The position numbers and the translations under genes are program-made. Shown piece by piece: positions 33,804 to 43,311 of a DNA stretch of 64,000 nt (the stretch's first letter is position 1; the number at the start of each line of letters is the position of its first letter). The notes under the pieces are model-generated. The model saw only the letters and a list, made by a program, of their open reading frames with translations, was not told where the DNA came from and made no database searches. Origin of the DNA: Acidobacteriota bacterium (GTDB lineage: Bacteria; Acidobacteriota; Terriglobia; Terriglobales; Acidobacteriaceae); assembly GCA_018268895.1 (NCBI GenBank), contig JAFDVP010000007.1:186001-250000 (forward strand), read 5' to 3'.

Positions 33804-34445
33804 GTGCCTAAAAAACGCGATCTTTCGAAGTCTCCCCCCCGTTTGCAGCAGGAAAAACCGCTCAGTCTGAACTCCATTGCCCACCCCCTCGATCTGGGGG
33901 AGGGACGCCGTGTCCGCTCGACGACGGTGGTTTGTGTCCGGCGAGGCGACTCGGTGGTGATGGCGGCGGATGGACAGGTGTCGCTGGGTGCGACGGTGAT
34001 GAAGCATTCGGCGAAGAAGATTCGCCGGCTGTACCAGGACAAGGTGCTGGCAGGCTTTGCGGGGTCAACGGCGGACGCCTTCTCGCTGTTCTCGCGCTTT
34101 GAGACGAAGCTGGAGCAGTACGCCGGAAATCTGGGCCGCGCGGCGGTGGAGCTCGCCAAGGACTGGCGCACCGACAAGATGCTGCGCCAGTTGGAGGCGC
34201 TGCTGATTGTGGCCGATGCCAAGTCGACGCTGATGCTGTCGGGAACCGGCGACGTGATCGACCCGGACGAGGGCATCTGCGCGATCGGAAGTGGAGGCAG
34301 CTTCGCGCTGGCCGCCGGACGTGCGCTGATGGAGAACACCGAGCTAAGCGCGCGCGAGGTCGCGGAGAAGTCGATGAAGATCGCGGGTGAGATTTGTATC
34401 TATACCAATGACAAGGTGCTCATTGAGGAGCTGAAGACGTCGTGA
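33804..34445 (+). CDS. hslV: ATP-dependent protease peptidase subunit HslV
   Basis: Catalytic core starts at the Thr encoded at 33921 ([12 protein letters not shown], the catalytic N-terminal Thr), followed by [12 protein letters not shown], the [10 protein letters not shown] segment and [14 protein letters not shown]. HslV needs its first Thr exposed, so the residues before it form a propeptide. No ATG lies close upstream in frame; GTG 33804 gives a 39-residue propeptide, longer than the usual few residues. An ATG at 33738 would fall inside the R2 repeat. Start is the main uncertainty. Stop overlaps the next ORF by four bases. Confidence 0.9.
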   Translation: MPKKRDLSKSPPRLQQEKPLSLNSIAHPLDLGEGRRVRSTTVVCVRRGDSVVMAADGQVSLGATVMKHSAKKIRRLYQDKVLAGFAGSTADAFSLFSRFETKLEQYAGNLGRAAVELAKDWRTDKMLRQLEALLIVADAKSTLMLSGTGDVIDPDEGICAIGSGGSFALAAGRALMENTELSAREVAEKSMKIAGEICIYTNDKVLIEELKTS

Positions 34446-34660
34446 AGAAGACACCTGCCAATTCAGGTAAGCCGAAAGAACCTTCGCGAGGTGAGTTGGC
34501 GGAGCGCTTTCGAAAAATGCTGGAGCTAAGCATGGCTGCCTACCAAAACGATCCCGCTGTAGACCTCGATGCTCCTATCCGCAGAATCACGTGGGAAGAA
34601 AAGAACGCGGAACACTTTGCTTTTCACCGCGAGTTTTACGAGAAAGAAAGAAGTAAATAA
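34442..34660 (+). CDS. Small ORF between hslV and hslU (72 aa)
   Basis: Starts with GTG in a four-base overlap with the hslV stop (GTGA) and ends two bases before the hslU ATG, so it is translationally coupled to both. Charged, mostly helical ([20 protein letters not shown], then [20 protein letters not shown]), Lys/Glu rich, with no Cys. I do not recognise it. Placement inside the protease operon suggests an adaptor, inhibitor or assembly factor for HslVU, but that is inference. Confidence 0.7.
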   Translation: MKKTPANSGKPKEPSRGELAERFRKMLELSMAAYQNDPAVDLDAPIRRITWEEKNAEHFAFHREFYEKERSK

Positions 34661-34662
34661 TT

Positions 34663-36252
34663 ATGGCAATCTATCTACCCGGAACCGCAGAAGACCAGGC
34701 GCTTGCGCTCGATGAGATGACTCCGCGCGAGATCGTCGCTGAGCTGGACAAGTACGTCGTCGGCCAGCAGGCCGCCAAGCGCGCCGTGGCGATTGCGCTG
34801 CGCAACCGCATGCGCCGGCAGAAGCTTGCGCCGGAGCTGGCGGACGAGATCATGCCGAAGAACATCATCATGATCGGCGCGACCGGCGTGGGTAAGACGG
34901 AGATCGCGCGGCGGCTGGCGAAGCTGACGAACTCGCCGTTTCTTAAGGTGGAGGCATCGAAGTTCACCGAGGTCGGCTACGTTGGCCGCGATGTGGAGTC
35001 GATCGTGCGCGACCTGGTGGAGATCGCCATCGACATGGTGCGCGAAGAAAAGATGGAGGAGGTGGAAGACAAGGCCGAGATGGCCGCCGAAGACCGCCTG
35101 CTCGACCTGCTGCTTCCTCCCACGCCAGCGGCGACGGTGGCAGCGGCTGCGACCGAGGTTCCGGGGACGAACGTGATTCAGCTTCCGGCGGTGACTCCTG
35201 AAAACGGCTCTGTGCCCGTTGAAGACAAGCCCGGCGAGCGCGAGCAGCGCACACGCGAGAAGCTGCGGCAGCAGTTCCGCGAGGGCAAGCTGGATGAGCG
35301 CATGGTGGATCTGGAAGTGCGCGATCGCAACATGCCGAGCTTCGAGATCATCACCAACCAGGGCACCGAGGAGATGGACATCAACCTCAAGGACATGATC
35401 CCCGGGTTGTTTGGTCAGCGCACAAAGAAGCGCAAGATGAAGGTCGCCGAGGCGTTCGACTACCTGGTGCAGGAGGAGGAGAACCGCCTGATCGACATGG
35501 ACCAGGTGACGCGGCTCGCGGTGGAGCGCGTCGAGGACTCGGGCATGGTCTTTCTCGACGAGATCGACAAGATCGCCGGACGCGAGGGTGGGCATGGGCC
35601 TGATGTCTCGCGTGAGGGCGTGCAGCGCGACATTCTTCCCATCGTCGAAGGCACGACGGTGAACACGAAGTATGGCATGGTCTCGACCGACCACATTCTG
35701 TTCATCGCTGCGGGTGCGTTTCATGTATCGAAGCCGAGCGACCTGATCCCCGAGTTGCAAGGGCGTTTCCCGATCCGCGTCGAGTTGCAATCGCTCACCG
35801 TCGAGGACTTCGTGCGCATCCTGACGGAGCCGAAGTCATCGCTGGTGAAGCAGTCGACGGCGCTGCTGGAGACAGAAGGGCTGAAGCTCGAGTTCACGAA
35901 AGAAGCCATCGCGGAGATGGCGCAGTTTGCCTTCAAGGTGAACGAGACGACAGAGAACATCGGCGCGCGCCGTCTGCACACGATTCTTGAGCGCGTGCTC
36001 GACGAGATCAGCTTCCAGGCTCCCGACCTGATGAAGGCTTCGCGGACGGAGCCGACGGAGGAGGGAGTCGTGGCGCAGATTGCGGCCTCGGCTCCTCTGA
36101 CGGGAGGGCCGACGCAGGCCTCGCCTCTGCCGGTGATCGAGCGCGAGACGAACGGCGTGAAGGAGAAGGTGATCGTCGTCGACCCGGAGTACGTGCGCCA
36201 GCAGGTGGCCTCGATCGTGAAGGACCAGGACCTGAGCCGGTACATTTTGTAG
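34663..36252 (+). CDS. hslU: ATP-dependent protease ATPase subunit HslU
   Basis: 529 residues. Walker A GATGVGKT (72-79), Walker B VFLDEIDK, the pore GYVG loop (about 105-108, VGYVGRD), sensor and C-terminal segment [17 protein letters not shown], and the invariant end DLSRYIL that docks into HslV. It unfolds proteins for the HslV chamber. Longer than the about 443 residues of E. coli because of a bigger intermediate domain (about 130-230) and an insert near 480-510 ([20 protein letters not shown]). Start ATG is unambiguous. Confidence 0.95.
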   Translation: MAIYLPGTAEDQALALDEMTPREIVAELDKYVVGQQAAKRAVAIALRNRMRRQKLAPELADEIMPKNIIMIGATGVGKTEIARRLAKLTNSPFLKVEASKFTEVGYVGRDVESIVRDLVEIAIDMVREEKMEEVEDKAEMAAEDRLLDLLLPPTPAATVAAAATEVPGTNVIQLPAVTPENGSVPVEDKPGEREQRTREKLRQQFREGKLDERMVDLEVRDRNMPSFEIITNQGTEEMDINLKDMIPGLFGQRTKKRKMKVAEAFDYLVQEEENRLIDMDQVTRLAVERVEDSGMVFLDEIDKIAGREGGHGPDVSREGVQRDILPIVEGTTVNTKYGMVSTDHILFIAAGAFHVSKPSDLIPELQGRFPIRVELQSLTVEDFVRILTEPKSSLVKQSTALLETEGLKLEFTKEAIAEMAQFAFKVNETTENIGARRLHTILERVLDEISFQAPDLMKASRTEPTEEGVVAQIAASAPLTGGPTQASPLPVIERETNGVKEKVIVVDPEYVRQQVASIVKDQDLSRYIL

Positions 36253-36259
36253 ATTGTTG

Positions 36260-36425
36260 TGTTTTGTTAAGGCCATGGCTTCAGCCATGCCGCCACAGCT
36301 TCACTAAGAAGCGGCTTTAGCCGCTGAGGTATGCTTCGTTCGTACAGACACGGGACCTCAGGGGCTAAAGCCCTTTTCCATCCTGGAACGTCTTACGGCA
36401 CGGCTAAAGCCGTGCCCTTAACACA
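36260..36425. repeat. R3 cluster of ggctaaagcc hairpins
   Basis: Three hairpins in a row: agcggctttagccgct (36310-36325), ggggctaaagccc (36361-36373), ggcacggctaaagccgtgcc (36397-36416). It follows the hslU stop; the second ends in tttt and could help termination. Confidence 0.7.
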
Positions 36426-36427
36426 AC

Positions 36428-36546
36428 GGTTCGAGCTTCGCTCGAATACCCACCTTAGGCGCGATGAAGCCGCGCAGAAGATGGGGCACCCAGTACGGTG
36501 CCTCACTGGAAAAGCACATTCCTTCGCTGCGCTACGGAATGACAAA
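36428..36546. repeat. R2 copy followed by R1 arm
   Basis: ggttcgagcttcgctcgaat, ggcgcgatgaagccgcgcag and atggggcaccc (R2, to about 36492) are followed by cattccttcgctgcgctacg plus gaatgaca (R1 arm, 36517-36546). This completes the 307 bp gap between hslU and the glycosyltransferase; no gene seen. Confidence 0.7.
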
Positions 36547-36559
36547 CAAAACATCGCGA

Positions 36560-38365
36560 CTACTGGTTGCTCAGCAGATAATTTCCGCCACTCGTGGCGA
36601 CGATCTTCATCTTGTCGCCGAGAAGCTGTTTGAGGTGTGGCATGTCCGCGCCCCAAACCAGCAGGTAGGTGCGCTCGGGGCTCTCCCAGTGTGCTTTGAG
36701 TTCGTTGTCGCCGATGAAGACCTGCTTCGCGTCCGGCGCGTAGCTGCCGTACTCGAGGTTGGCGCTGCGGCCGTTCCATAGCAGCGCTGTGCGGTTGGTA
36801 TAGAAGAAGGTCGCCGAGAAGGCGTAGTAGGCGTCGCCTTCGATGAGTTGTCCCGGCGGCGATTGCTCCAGTGCTTCTGCAAGCTGGTACGAGCCGAGGT
36901 AGGGGTCGAACTTGATGAGCGCGAGGCGCGCCGCCTGGATGAAACAAAGCATCGTCACGGCGAGCACGGCGACGGTCGCTCCCGTCTTGCGCGTACGCAG
37001 GAGGCCGGCGACGCCGACCAGCAGGCCGCATCCTGCGACGACGAGCGGGATGCGCAGGTAGGCGAAGGACTTCAGCGTGAGGTCGCTCATGTGGCCGAGC
37101 GAGAGCGTGTAGAGGTCGGGGTTCTGCGTCAACGCCTCGGAGATGTCGCCGGGCGTGGGCAGCTTCGCCGTGCATGCGAGAAGGAAGACGATCGCCGCGA
37201 GGCACGTGCCGAGAATTCCGATCAGCGCGATGCGCGCGGGTTTCGGGTACTCCTCGCGCGATGCGAGGTGGTACGCGAGCAGCATGGCCAGCGCGGGATA
37301 GATAGGCAGCGAGTAGTACTCCTGCGTGGTGGAGAGCGTGAAGAAGCAGAGGATGAAGAGGATCCAGACCAGCGCGAGGATGCGCGTCCGGCCTTCACGT
37401 GTGGCGACAGCGGGGCCGCGAACGATGCCGCGCTTGAGCGCGACGGGCAAGGTCAACGAAAACGGAAACAGCCATGCGAAGTGCAGCAGCCAGAACCAGA
37501 CGCGCGGCACGGTGTTGTAGTCGCGCGGATAGCGCATGTTGAGGAAGCGGAAGAGGTGCTCGTTGAGGAAGTAGAACCAGAAGAAGCCGTGGTACTCGCC
37601 GGGGCTGGAGTGCATGGTCCAGTCGAAGTACGGCGGATTGGCGAGTGTAGCGAGGATGTGCCACGGCGCGGCGACGACGAGCACGAGGACGAGTCCGCTG
37701 AGCGGACGCAGACGGCGGATGATCTCGCCGAGTGACGTCTGCCGCGTGATCGCGAGATAGATCGCTGCGATGATGACGGGGAAGACAGCGGCGACGAGCC
37801 CCTTGAGCAGCAAGCCGCAGGCCAGCGAGAGGTAGAGCGCGAAGAACCAGCGCGCGGGGTGCGGCTCGTCGTCGTCGAGCAGGCGCAGCATCGACCACAG
37901 AGCCAGTGTGATGGTGAGCGTGAGCGCGGCGTCGGGGATGAGAATGCGCGTGAAGAGGAAGATGCCGATGCAGGTGGCGAGGATGGTGCCCGAGTAGATC
38001 GCCGCGCGGCGCCCGAAGGCCCACAGCGCGAACCGCGCCGTCACCCAGCAGAGCGCGATGTTGATGAAGGCGAGCGGAAGCCTTGCCGCCCAGTCGTGCA
38101 CACCGAAGACCTTGTACGAGGCCGCCATGATCCAGTAGATGAGCGGCGATTTTTCGAGATACGCGATACCGTTGAGCCGCGCCGTGACGAAGTCCCCGCT
38201 CTCAAGCATGTTGCGCGCGATCTGCGCCTGCACCGCGTCGACGTCGTCCATCAGGTGCGGTGGCGAGAGCACGAGCGGAAGGAACGAGAGCGCCGCGACG
38301 ATCAGGACGATGGCGTTTACACTCAGGCGGTTTGTATTCTTCGGTTTTTCCAGAACAGTTTCCAT
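36560..38365 (-). CDS. Glycosyltransferase family 39 / ArnT-like membrane protein
   Basis: 601 residues. The first extracytoplasmic loop carries the GT-C acidic pair LMDDVDAVQAQIARNML (about 38-54), a second conserved segment is YLEKSPLIYWIMA, and at least ten helices follow (to about 480), with a soluble C-terminal domain. This is the PMT/ArnT layout: transfer of a sugar from a polyprenyl-phosphate donor to lipid A or protein on the periplasmic side. Acceptor and sugar unknown. ArnT-like genes often follow lipid-A genes; here the next upstream gene is asnB. Confidence 0.82.
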   Translation of the reverse strand: METVLEKPKNTNRLSVNAIVLIVAALSFLPLVLSPPHLMDDVDAVQAQIARNMLESGDFVTARLNGIAYLEKSPLIYWIMAASYKVFGVHDWAARLPLAFINIALCWVTARFALWAFGRRAAIYSGTILATCIGIFLFTRILIPDAALTLTITLALWSMLRLLDDDEPHPARWFFALYLSLACGLLLKGLVAAVFPVIIAAIYLAITRQTSLGEIIRRLRPLSGLVLVLVVAAPWHILATLANPPYFDWTMHSSPGEYHGFFWFYFLNEHLFRFLNMRYPRDYNTVPRVWFWLLHFAWLFPFSLTLPVALKRGIVRGPAVATREGRTRILALVWILFILCFFTLSTTQEYYSLPIYPALAMLLAYHLASREEYPKPARIALIGILGTCLAAIVFLLACTAKLPTPGDISEALTQNPDLYTLSLGHMSDLTLKSFAYLRIPLVVAGCGLLVGVAGLLRTRKTGATVAVLAVTMLCFIQAARLALIKFDPYLGSYQLAEALEQSPPGQLIEGDAYYAFSATFFYTNRTALLWNGRSANLEYGSYAPDAKQVFIGDNELKAHWESPERTYLLVWGADMPHLKQLLGDKMKIVATSGGNYLLSNQ

Positions 38366-38379
38366 GAATGAGACAAAAT

Positions 38380-38514
38380 GCAGGTCCCTTCGGCAAGCTC
38401 AGGGCAGGCTCTTCGACTGCGCATCTCGCGATGAGACTGCGAGATGCTTCGCTCAGGATGACACATTTAGATTGTGTCGTGGCGTCGATTTCCGGGTGCC
38501 CCATCCATCTCAGC
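38380..38514. repeat. R1 partial copy followed by R2 partial copy
   Basis: tgcaggtcccttcggcaagc ... gatgcttcgctcaggatgac (R1, 38380-38463) then gggtgccccatccatctc (R2 left half, 38493-38514), between asnB and the glycosyltransferase. Confidence 0.65.
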
Positions 38515-38525
38515 CGCGACGCGGC

Positions 38526-40433
38526 TCAGGCCGAGACGGCGGAGTAGTCCACCGGGGCTTCGATGTCCTCGTCGCACTGGATATTCCATTGTTTGATCCA
38601 CAGGAAGAGCATCATCATGCCCCACAGATGATACCCGTAGTTTGCCTTTCTTTCCATATGCAGCTTGATGAGCGATTCAAGATGCGGCCAGTAGATAATG
38701 CCCGTCTCCTCCACCGTCTTTCTGTCGAGCGTGTCGAGCAGCAGCGGCTTCAGGTGGCCGCGCAGCCAGTCGTGCACGGGAATATCGAGGCCCTGCTTCT
38801 TCTTGCAGAGGATGCTCTGGGGCAACTTGTCCTTCATCAGGTTGCGCAGCAACAGCTTGAGGTTGCGGCCACGGATGCAGTAGTTGGCCGGCAGGGTCGC
38901 GGCGAACTCGACGATGCGGTGGTCGAGGAAGGCCGGCCGCACCTCGAGCGAGTGCGCCATGCTCATGCGGTCGACCTTCACCAGCAGGTTGTCCGGCAGG
39001 TAGTACGCCTGGTCGAAGGCCATGAAGCGGCGAACGTCCCCTCCGGCCGGAATGGTGGCCAGCAGCTTGAGAATGTGCGTGCTGTTCTCGGAGATCATCA
39101 GGTCGCGCCGCTGCTGCTGCGAGAAGGTGCCGTTCCAGAAGATGTGCGAGCTGCGCTCGTCGAGCAGCGTGCCGTGCAGGAAGCGTTGCAGCTTGTAGTC
39201 GAGGCCGATCTTTTTGTTCGACGCACGCAGGCGGTTGGCGGAGCGCAGCGATAGGCGACGGATGCTGCGGGGAACCATGCGGGCGCGGCGTGCATATTTG
39301 TCGGCCAGGTAGGTGATGTAGCCGCCAAAGAGTTCATCGGCTCCCTCGCCCGAGAGCGCTACTGTGACGTGCTTTGCCGACATCCGCGACAGGTGCCAGA
39401 CGGGGACAGCGCCGGCGTCGGCGTTGGGCTCGTCGGCGTAGTAAGCCATCTCGACGATGGAGTCGGGCGTGACGACCGAGGCGTCGAGGTCGAGCTCGTG
39501 GTGGCGGGTGCCGTAGCGTGAGGCCATCTCGCGCAGGTAGGGCGCTTCATTGAACTCGCGGCCGTTGAAGGTGATGGAGAAGGTGTTGAGCGGCGTGGAG
39601 GCGTGCTGGCTGGCGTAGTGCAGCATGGTGGAGGAGTCGAGCCCTCCGCTGAGCCACACGCCAACCGGAACGTCGGCCGTCAGGTGCTCCTTGACCGACT
39701 GCGAGATCAGCTCGCCCAGCCGCTCGGTGGAGTCGCCGAAGCTGGTGTGCGCGCTCAGATCGGCGCGATCGATCTGCCAGTAGCGGTGCGTGGAGATCTC
39801 GCCGTCCTGCCAGGCGAGGAAGCAGCCGGGCATCAGCTTTTGCACCCCGGCGGCGAGGGTGTGCGAGCCGGGAACGTAGTTCATGCCCAGATAGGTGTCC
39901 AGCGCGTTGAGGTCGATCCGGCGCGAGACCTCGGGGTGGCACAGCACAGCCTTCATCTCGGAGCCGAAGTAGATGTCGCGTCCGTTGCGGGCGTAGTAGA
40001 GCGGCTTGATGCCCATACGGTCGCGGGCGAGGATCAGACGGCGGCGCGACTCCTGCCAGATGGCGAACCCGAACATGCCGCGGAGCTTCTCGATGCAGGC
40101 TGTGTCCCACTCCATAAAGGCGTGCAACACGACCTCGGTGTCGCAGGCGGTGCGGAAGGCATGGCCTCGGGCGACAAGCTCACGTCGCAGCTCGGCGTGG
40201 TTGTAGACCTCGCCGTTGAAGACGAGCACAAAATCTTTGTTATCGGAGACTACGGGCTGGGCTCCGGCCGCAGGGTCGATTACCCGGAGCCGGGTGGCGC
40301 CAAGCGAGGCGGACGAACTCTGCCACGCAGACTGGTCATCGGGGCCCCGGTGAATGATGGAATCCACCGCTTCGATAATTCTCTCGGAAAGGAAGGTATG
40401 GGCGACATGGGTAAATCCTGCAATTCCACACAT
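38526..40433 (-). CDS. asnB: Asparagine synthase (glutamine-hydrolyzing), AsnB-like
   Basis: 635 residues. The N-terminal Ntn-glutaminase starts with the nucleophile C2 (MCGIAGF), then HRGPDD and FNGEVYNHAELR; the C-terminal synthetase has the PPi loop SGGLDSS (about 265-271), SGEGADELFGGY and a typical C-terminal helical end. Converts Asp plus Gln plus ATP to Asn; such enzymes in sugar clusters sometimes amidate cell-surface compounds. Upstream of the ArnT-like gene on the same strand, 160 bp apart. Confidence 0.93.
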   Translation of the reverse strand: MCGIAGFTHVAHTFLSERIIEAVDSIIHRGPDDQSAWQSSSASLGATRLRVIDPAAGAQPVVSDNKDFVLVFNGEVYNHAELRRELVARGHAFRTACDTEVVLHAFMEWDTACIEKLRGMFGFAIWQESRRRLILARDRMGIKPLYYARNGRDIYFGSEMKAVLCHPEVSRRIDLNALDTYLGMNYVPGSHTLAAGVQKLMPGCFLAWQDGEISTHRYWQIDRADLSAHTSFGDSTERLGELISQSVKEHLTADVPVGVWLSGGLDSSTMLHYASQHASTPLNTFSITFNGREFNEAPYLREMASRYGTRHHELDLDASVVTPDSIVEMAYYADEPNADAGAVPVWHLSRMSAKHVTVALSGEGADELFGGYITYLADKYARRARMVPRSIRRLSLRSANRLRASNKKIGLDYKLQRFLHGTLLDERSSHIFWNGTFSQQQRRDLMISENSTHILKLLATIPAGGDVRRFMAFDQAYYLPDNLLVKVDRMSMAHSLEVRPAFLDHRIVEFAATLPANYCIRGRNLKLLLRNLMKDKLPQSILCKKKQGLDIPVHDWLRGHLKPLLLDTLDRKTVEETGIIYWPHLESLIKLHMERKANYGYHLWGMMMLFLWIKQWNIQCDEDIEAPVDYSAVSA

Positions 40434-40578
40434 CTTCTAAAACAGCCCTCTAAATTTTTGTCCAATATACCCGAAACTTTTTCCGAAGAGATGTTTTTAA
40501 GGGAATTTCCCCAAAAAAATACGCTGGAGCGTCAACTTTTTTCCAGCATTGTTCGTCTTAATCGTCCTTTCAAGCCGT

Positions 40579-40727
40579 TCATTCTGAACCGCAGGCGAAG
40601 AATCTCAGTAGTTTTATTTCCCCGCGAGAAAGAGACGATAGTAGCTGGCGGGATCATCCTGAGGAAAAAATTGATGGCGGCAGTGGAAAAATGCGAGGAT
40701 TTTTCGCTTCGCTCAGCAGAATGACAG
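40579..40727. repeat. R1 palindromic repeat, divergent two-armed copy
   Basis: Arms cattctgaaccgcaggcg and cgcttcgctcagcagaatg are inverted and about 85 bases apart; less conserved than the copies at 17281, 31780 and 49948. Confidence 0.55.
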
Positions 40728-40748
40728 CCTTGGCGCAGGCGAGAAAAG

Positions 40749-40776
40749 AAAAAGACCGCGCGATGCGCGGTCTTTT
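40749..40776 (-). terminator. Bidirectional terminator after transaldolase
   Basis: aaaagaccgcgc-gat-gcgcggtctttt, a perfect 12 bp stem with a 3-base loop and A/T runs on both sides, about 25 bases after the transaldolase stop. Confidence 0.9.
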
Positions 40777-40799
40777 CGGCTTCCGGTTGAAAACAGGTG

Positions 40800-41795
40800 T
40801 TAGCGTGCTGCGGCCGGCTCCGAGATCTCGGTGAGCCGCTTGGCCAACGTGTGCTCCAGCTCGACGAGGGCCTTGGAGAAGCCGTCGATGCCCTCCTTCA
40901 GCTTGTCGCTGGCCATGCGGTCGGCGGTGTGCATCTTGTCGAAGGTCGCCTTGTCCATCGTCAGCTTCTCGATCTTCATCGCCTTGGCCTTGGCCGGGTC
41001 GAGCTTGCGCTCGAGCGTTCCCTGCCCGGCTTCCAGCTCGGCAAGCAGCTTCGGAGCGATGGTCAGCAGGTCGCAGCCGGCCAGCTCGATGATCTCGCCT
41101 GTGTTGCGGAAGCTGGCTCCCATGACCTGGGTCTTGTAGCCGAAGTGCTTGTAATAGTTATAGATCGTGGTGACCGAGATGACCCCCGGGTCTTCGGCGC
41201 CAACGTAGTCCTTGCCGGTGTCCTTCTTGTACCAGTCGAGGATGCGGCCGACGAAGGGCGAGATCAGGGTGACCTTCGCCTCGGCGCAGGCAATGGCCTG
41301 GTGCAGGCCGAAGAGCAGGGTCATGTTGCAGTGGATGCCTTCCTTCTCGAGCACCTCGGCGGCCTTGATGCCCTCCCAGGTGGAGGCAAGCTTGATCAGC
41401 ACGCGCTCACGCGAGATGCCGGCGCTCTCGTACTGCTTGATGATGTCGCGGGCCGTCTCGATGGACTTCTCGGTGTCGTAGGAGATGCGCGCATCCACTT
41501 CTGTAGAGACGCGGCCGGGGATAATCTCCAGAATCTTCTTGCCGAAGGCGACGGCGAGGGTCTTGAAGGCCTGCGCGGCGACCTGCTCGTCGGTGGCACT
41601 GGCTCCGGCGTCCCTGCGGGCCTGCTGCAAAACGTCGTCCACGATGGACTGATACTCAGGCATGCCCGCGGCGGCCTGGATGAGCGACGGGTTGGTGGTC
41701 GAGTCCGTCGGCTTGAACTGTTTGATTGCATTGATGTCACCGGTATCGGAAACCACGGTGGTCATTCCACGAAGCTGTTCCAGAATTGTCGCCAT
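40800..41795 (-). CDS. tal: Transaldolase (TalB type)
   Basis: 331 residues. The Schiff-base Lys is K135 in [11 protein letters not shown], preceded by VSTEVDAR (96-103) and STTNPSL (32-38); the C-terminal [20 protein letters not shown] is the family end. Moves dihydroxyacetone units between sugar phosphates in the pentose phosphate pathway. ATG 41795 has gaagga nine bases upstream. A strong bidirectional terminator follows. Confidence 0.95.
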   Translation of the reverse strand: MATILEQLRGMTTVVSDTGDINAIKQFKPTDSTTNPSLIQAAAGMPEYQSIVDDVLQQARRDAGASATDEQVAAQAFKTLAVAFGKKILEIIPGRVSTEVDARISYDTEKSIETARDIIKQYESAGISRERVLIKLASTWEGIKAAEVLEKEGIHCNMTLLFGLHQAIACAEAKVTLISPFVGRILDWYKKDTGKDYVGAEDPGVISVTTIYNYYKHFGYKTQVMGASFRNTGEIIELAGCDLLTIAPKLLAELEAGQGTLERKLDPAKAKAMKIEKLTMDKATFDKMHTADRMASDKLKEGIDGFSKALVELEHTLAKRLTEISEPAAAR

Positions 41796-41970
41796 TGTGC
41801 GCTCCTTCGCTGCTTAATCTGATTCTATCAAGGCTGGCCGGGTTACGCCGGATGGTGCCAGCCGCTCAAACTTCATTCAACGCAGTGGTGCGGCCAATCG
41901 CCAACAGGCCATAATATGGCGTAAACCGTTTGTTTTAAGTTGATTGCGCCGTTCTTTGCCAGGAGGATTG

Positions 41971-43032
41971 TTAGATCTTCAGCCCGGCCCGGCCCGCGTG
42001 GGCAGCAATCGCCGCGTTGATCTCGAGCGCCAGCTTCAGCGCCGCCCGCCCGTCTTCGCCTGAGACCACCGGCGTCGACCGCGTACGCACTGCGTCGAGA
42101 AACGCAGCGATCTCCAGCCGCAGCGGCTCGCCCGGCGGCACGTCGACCTTCTTGAGCGACAGCCCGGCCGAAGGATGATTGCCCGTCCCCTGCGACGCCT
42201 GTAGAAGTTGCGCCATGGCAACCAGCTTCGCCATGTCCATCCCGGCGGCGGCGGTGACGTCGATCATCAGCAGGTCCTGCCGCGCGAAGTCGATCGAAAG
42301 ATACTGGTGGGGCTGAAAGAAGCGTAGCTTGCGCACGCGCTCGGTCGAGATGCGGCTGGCAGTGAAGTTGGCCACGCAGCCCGACTCAAACTCGACGCGC
42401 ACGTTCGCGATGTCGACCTTCGGCGACAGCACGGGCAGGCCGACCGCGCGCACCTCGCGCACCGGCGACGCCACCAGCGAGAGCACGATGTCGAGATCGT
42501 GGATCATCAGGTCGAGTACAACATCCACATCGAGCGAGCGCGGCGTGAAGATACTCAGCCGATGCGACTCGAAGAACATCGGCCTGTTCAGGACGCGCCG
42601 CGCGGCAGCGACCGCAGGATTGAAGCGCTCCAGATGACCCACCTGCACGATGCGGCCATGCCTTGCGGCCAATGCAAGGATGCTGTCCGCGTCTTCGAGA
42701 CTCGGCGCGATCGGCTTCTCGATCAGCACGTCCACGCCCTCAGCGATCAACTCTTCGGCCACGGCGCGATGATGCACCGTCGGCACGCAGACTGAAGCGG
42801 CGTCGACCCTGGTCGCGACGAGGCACTCTGCAACGGAAGCGAAGCCGGGAATACCGAACTTCGACGTGGCCTCGGCGAGAGCCTTCGCATCGCCGTCAAC
42901 AACGGCGACCAGCTTGAGAGCTTCGCCCGCCTGCGCCAGTCCGTCATACACACGCAGATGATTGCGGCCAAATGCACCCGCGCCAATCACGGCAACGCGA
43001 AGTGGAGTATCGTTCGCTGACAATGGGGCCAC
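41971..43032 (-). CDS. Gfo/Idh/MocA family NAD(P)-dependent oxidoreductase
   Basis: 353 residues from a GTG directly abutting the stop of the upstream small ORF. Rossmann VAVIGAGAFGRNHLRVY (12-28), then VLIEKPIAPSLEDAD with the conserved EKP (about 100-115), QVGHLERFNPAV (130-141), and a C-terminal alpha/beta domain ending in the typical ALEINAAIAAH. The HLERFNP segment resembles UDP-GlcNAc 3-dehydrogenases (GnnA) of lipid A 3-amino modification, but a lpx gene is not adjacent, so the substrate stays open. Confidence 0.88.
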   Translation of the reverse strand: MAPLSANDTPLRVAVIGAGAFGRNHLRVYDGLAQAGEALKLVAVVDGDAKALAEATSKFGIPGFASVAECLVATRVDAASVCVPTVHHRAVAEELIAEGVDVLIEKPIAPSLEDADSILALAARHGRIVQVGHLERFNPAVAAARRVLNRPMFFESHRLSIFTPRSLDVDVVLDLMIHDLDIVLSLVASPVREVRAVGLPVLSPKVDIANVRVEFESGCVANFTASRISTERVRKLRFFQPHQYLSIDFARQDLLMIDVTAAAGMDMAKLVAMAQLLQASQGTGNHPSAGLSLKKVDVPPGEPLRLEIAAFLDAVRTRSTPVVSGEDGRAALKLALEINAAIAAHAGRAGLKI

Positions 43033-43239
43033 TTACTCGATGGGAGCTTCAACCGCCGCGCGGCAGCGTGCGTAAAGCTCAAGAAGGTGTGTCACCTGGT
43101 CGTCGGCCTTGACGGCCGGGGTCGCCGCAAAGCCGGTCGCTCCTGTGGTCTTGCTGGCGATGTTGGCGTGGCTGGCGACGAACTTCAGCAGGTCCAGCGC
43201 GATGTCTTCAGGCCGGCGCGCAGCACTCGATATTTCCAT
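43033..43239 (-). CDS. Small ORF coupled to the oxidoreductase (68 aa)
   Basis: ATG 43239 has gaggtgg eight bases upstream and the stop (TAA) is followed at once by the GTG of the next gene, so the two are translationally coupled. Helical, mildly charged, with RRPEDIALDLLKFVASHANI and a Gly/Thr-rich middle. No recognised family, signal peptide or Cys. Its tight coupling makes it a real gene and a candidate partner of the oxidoreductase. Confidence 0.6.
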   Translation of the reverse strand: MEISSAARRPEDIALDLLKFVASHANIASKTTGATGFAATPAVKADDQVTHLLELYARCRAAVEAPIE

Positions 43240-43311
43240 GGAAAACCACCTCTCACTGTTTCTTCAGGCTCGATGTTAATCTGCGCGCATCGCACAAGCA
43301 AATGGAAGCGC

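Larger units (their letters stand above)
40434..40800. promoter_or_regulatory. AT-rich gap between asnB and transaldolase with R1 copy
   Basis: 366 bp, much richer in A/T than the flanks (runs of 6-7 A or T around 40490-40560), containing the small palindrome gggaatttccc (about 40501-40511) and a two-armed R1 element (40579-40607 cattctgaaccgcaggcg, 40694-40727 ttcgcttcgctcagcagaat). The AT-rich part next to asnB is the likely asnB promoter region, but no clear -35/-10 pair was found. Confidence 0.45.

Noticed and set aside
36361..36377. ggggctaaagcccttttcc as the hslU terminator
   Set aside because: Stem and T-run are short and the same hairpin recurs next to it without a T-run, so it is listed as a repeat; termination is possible but not shown.
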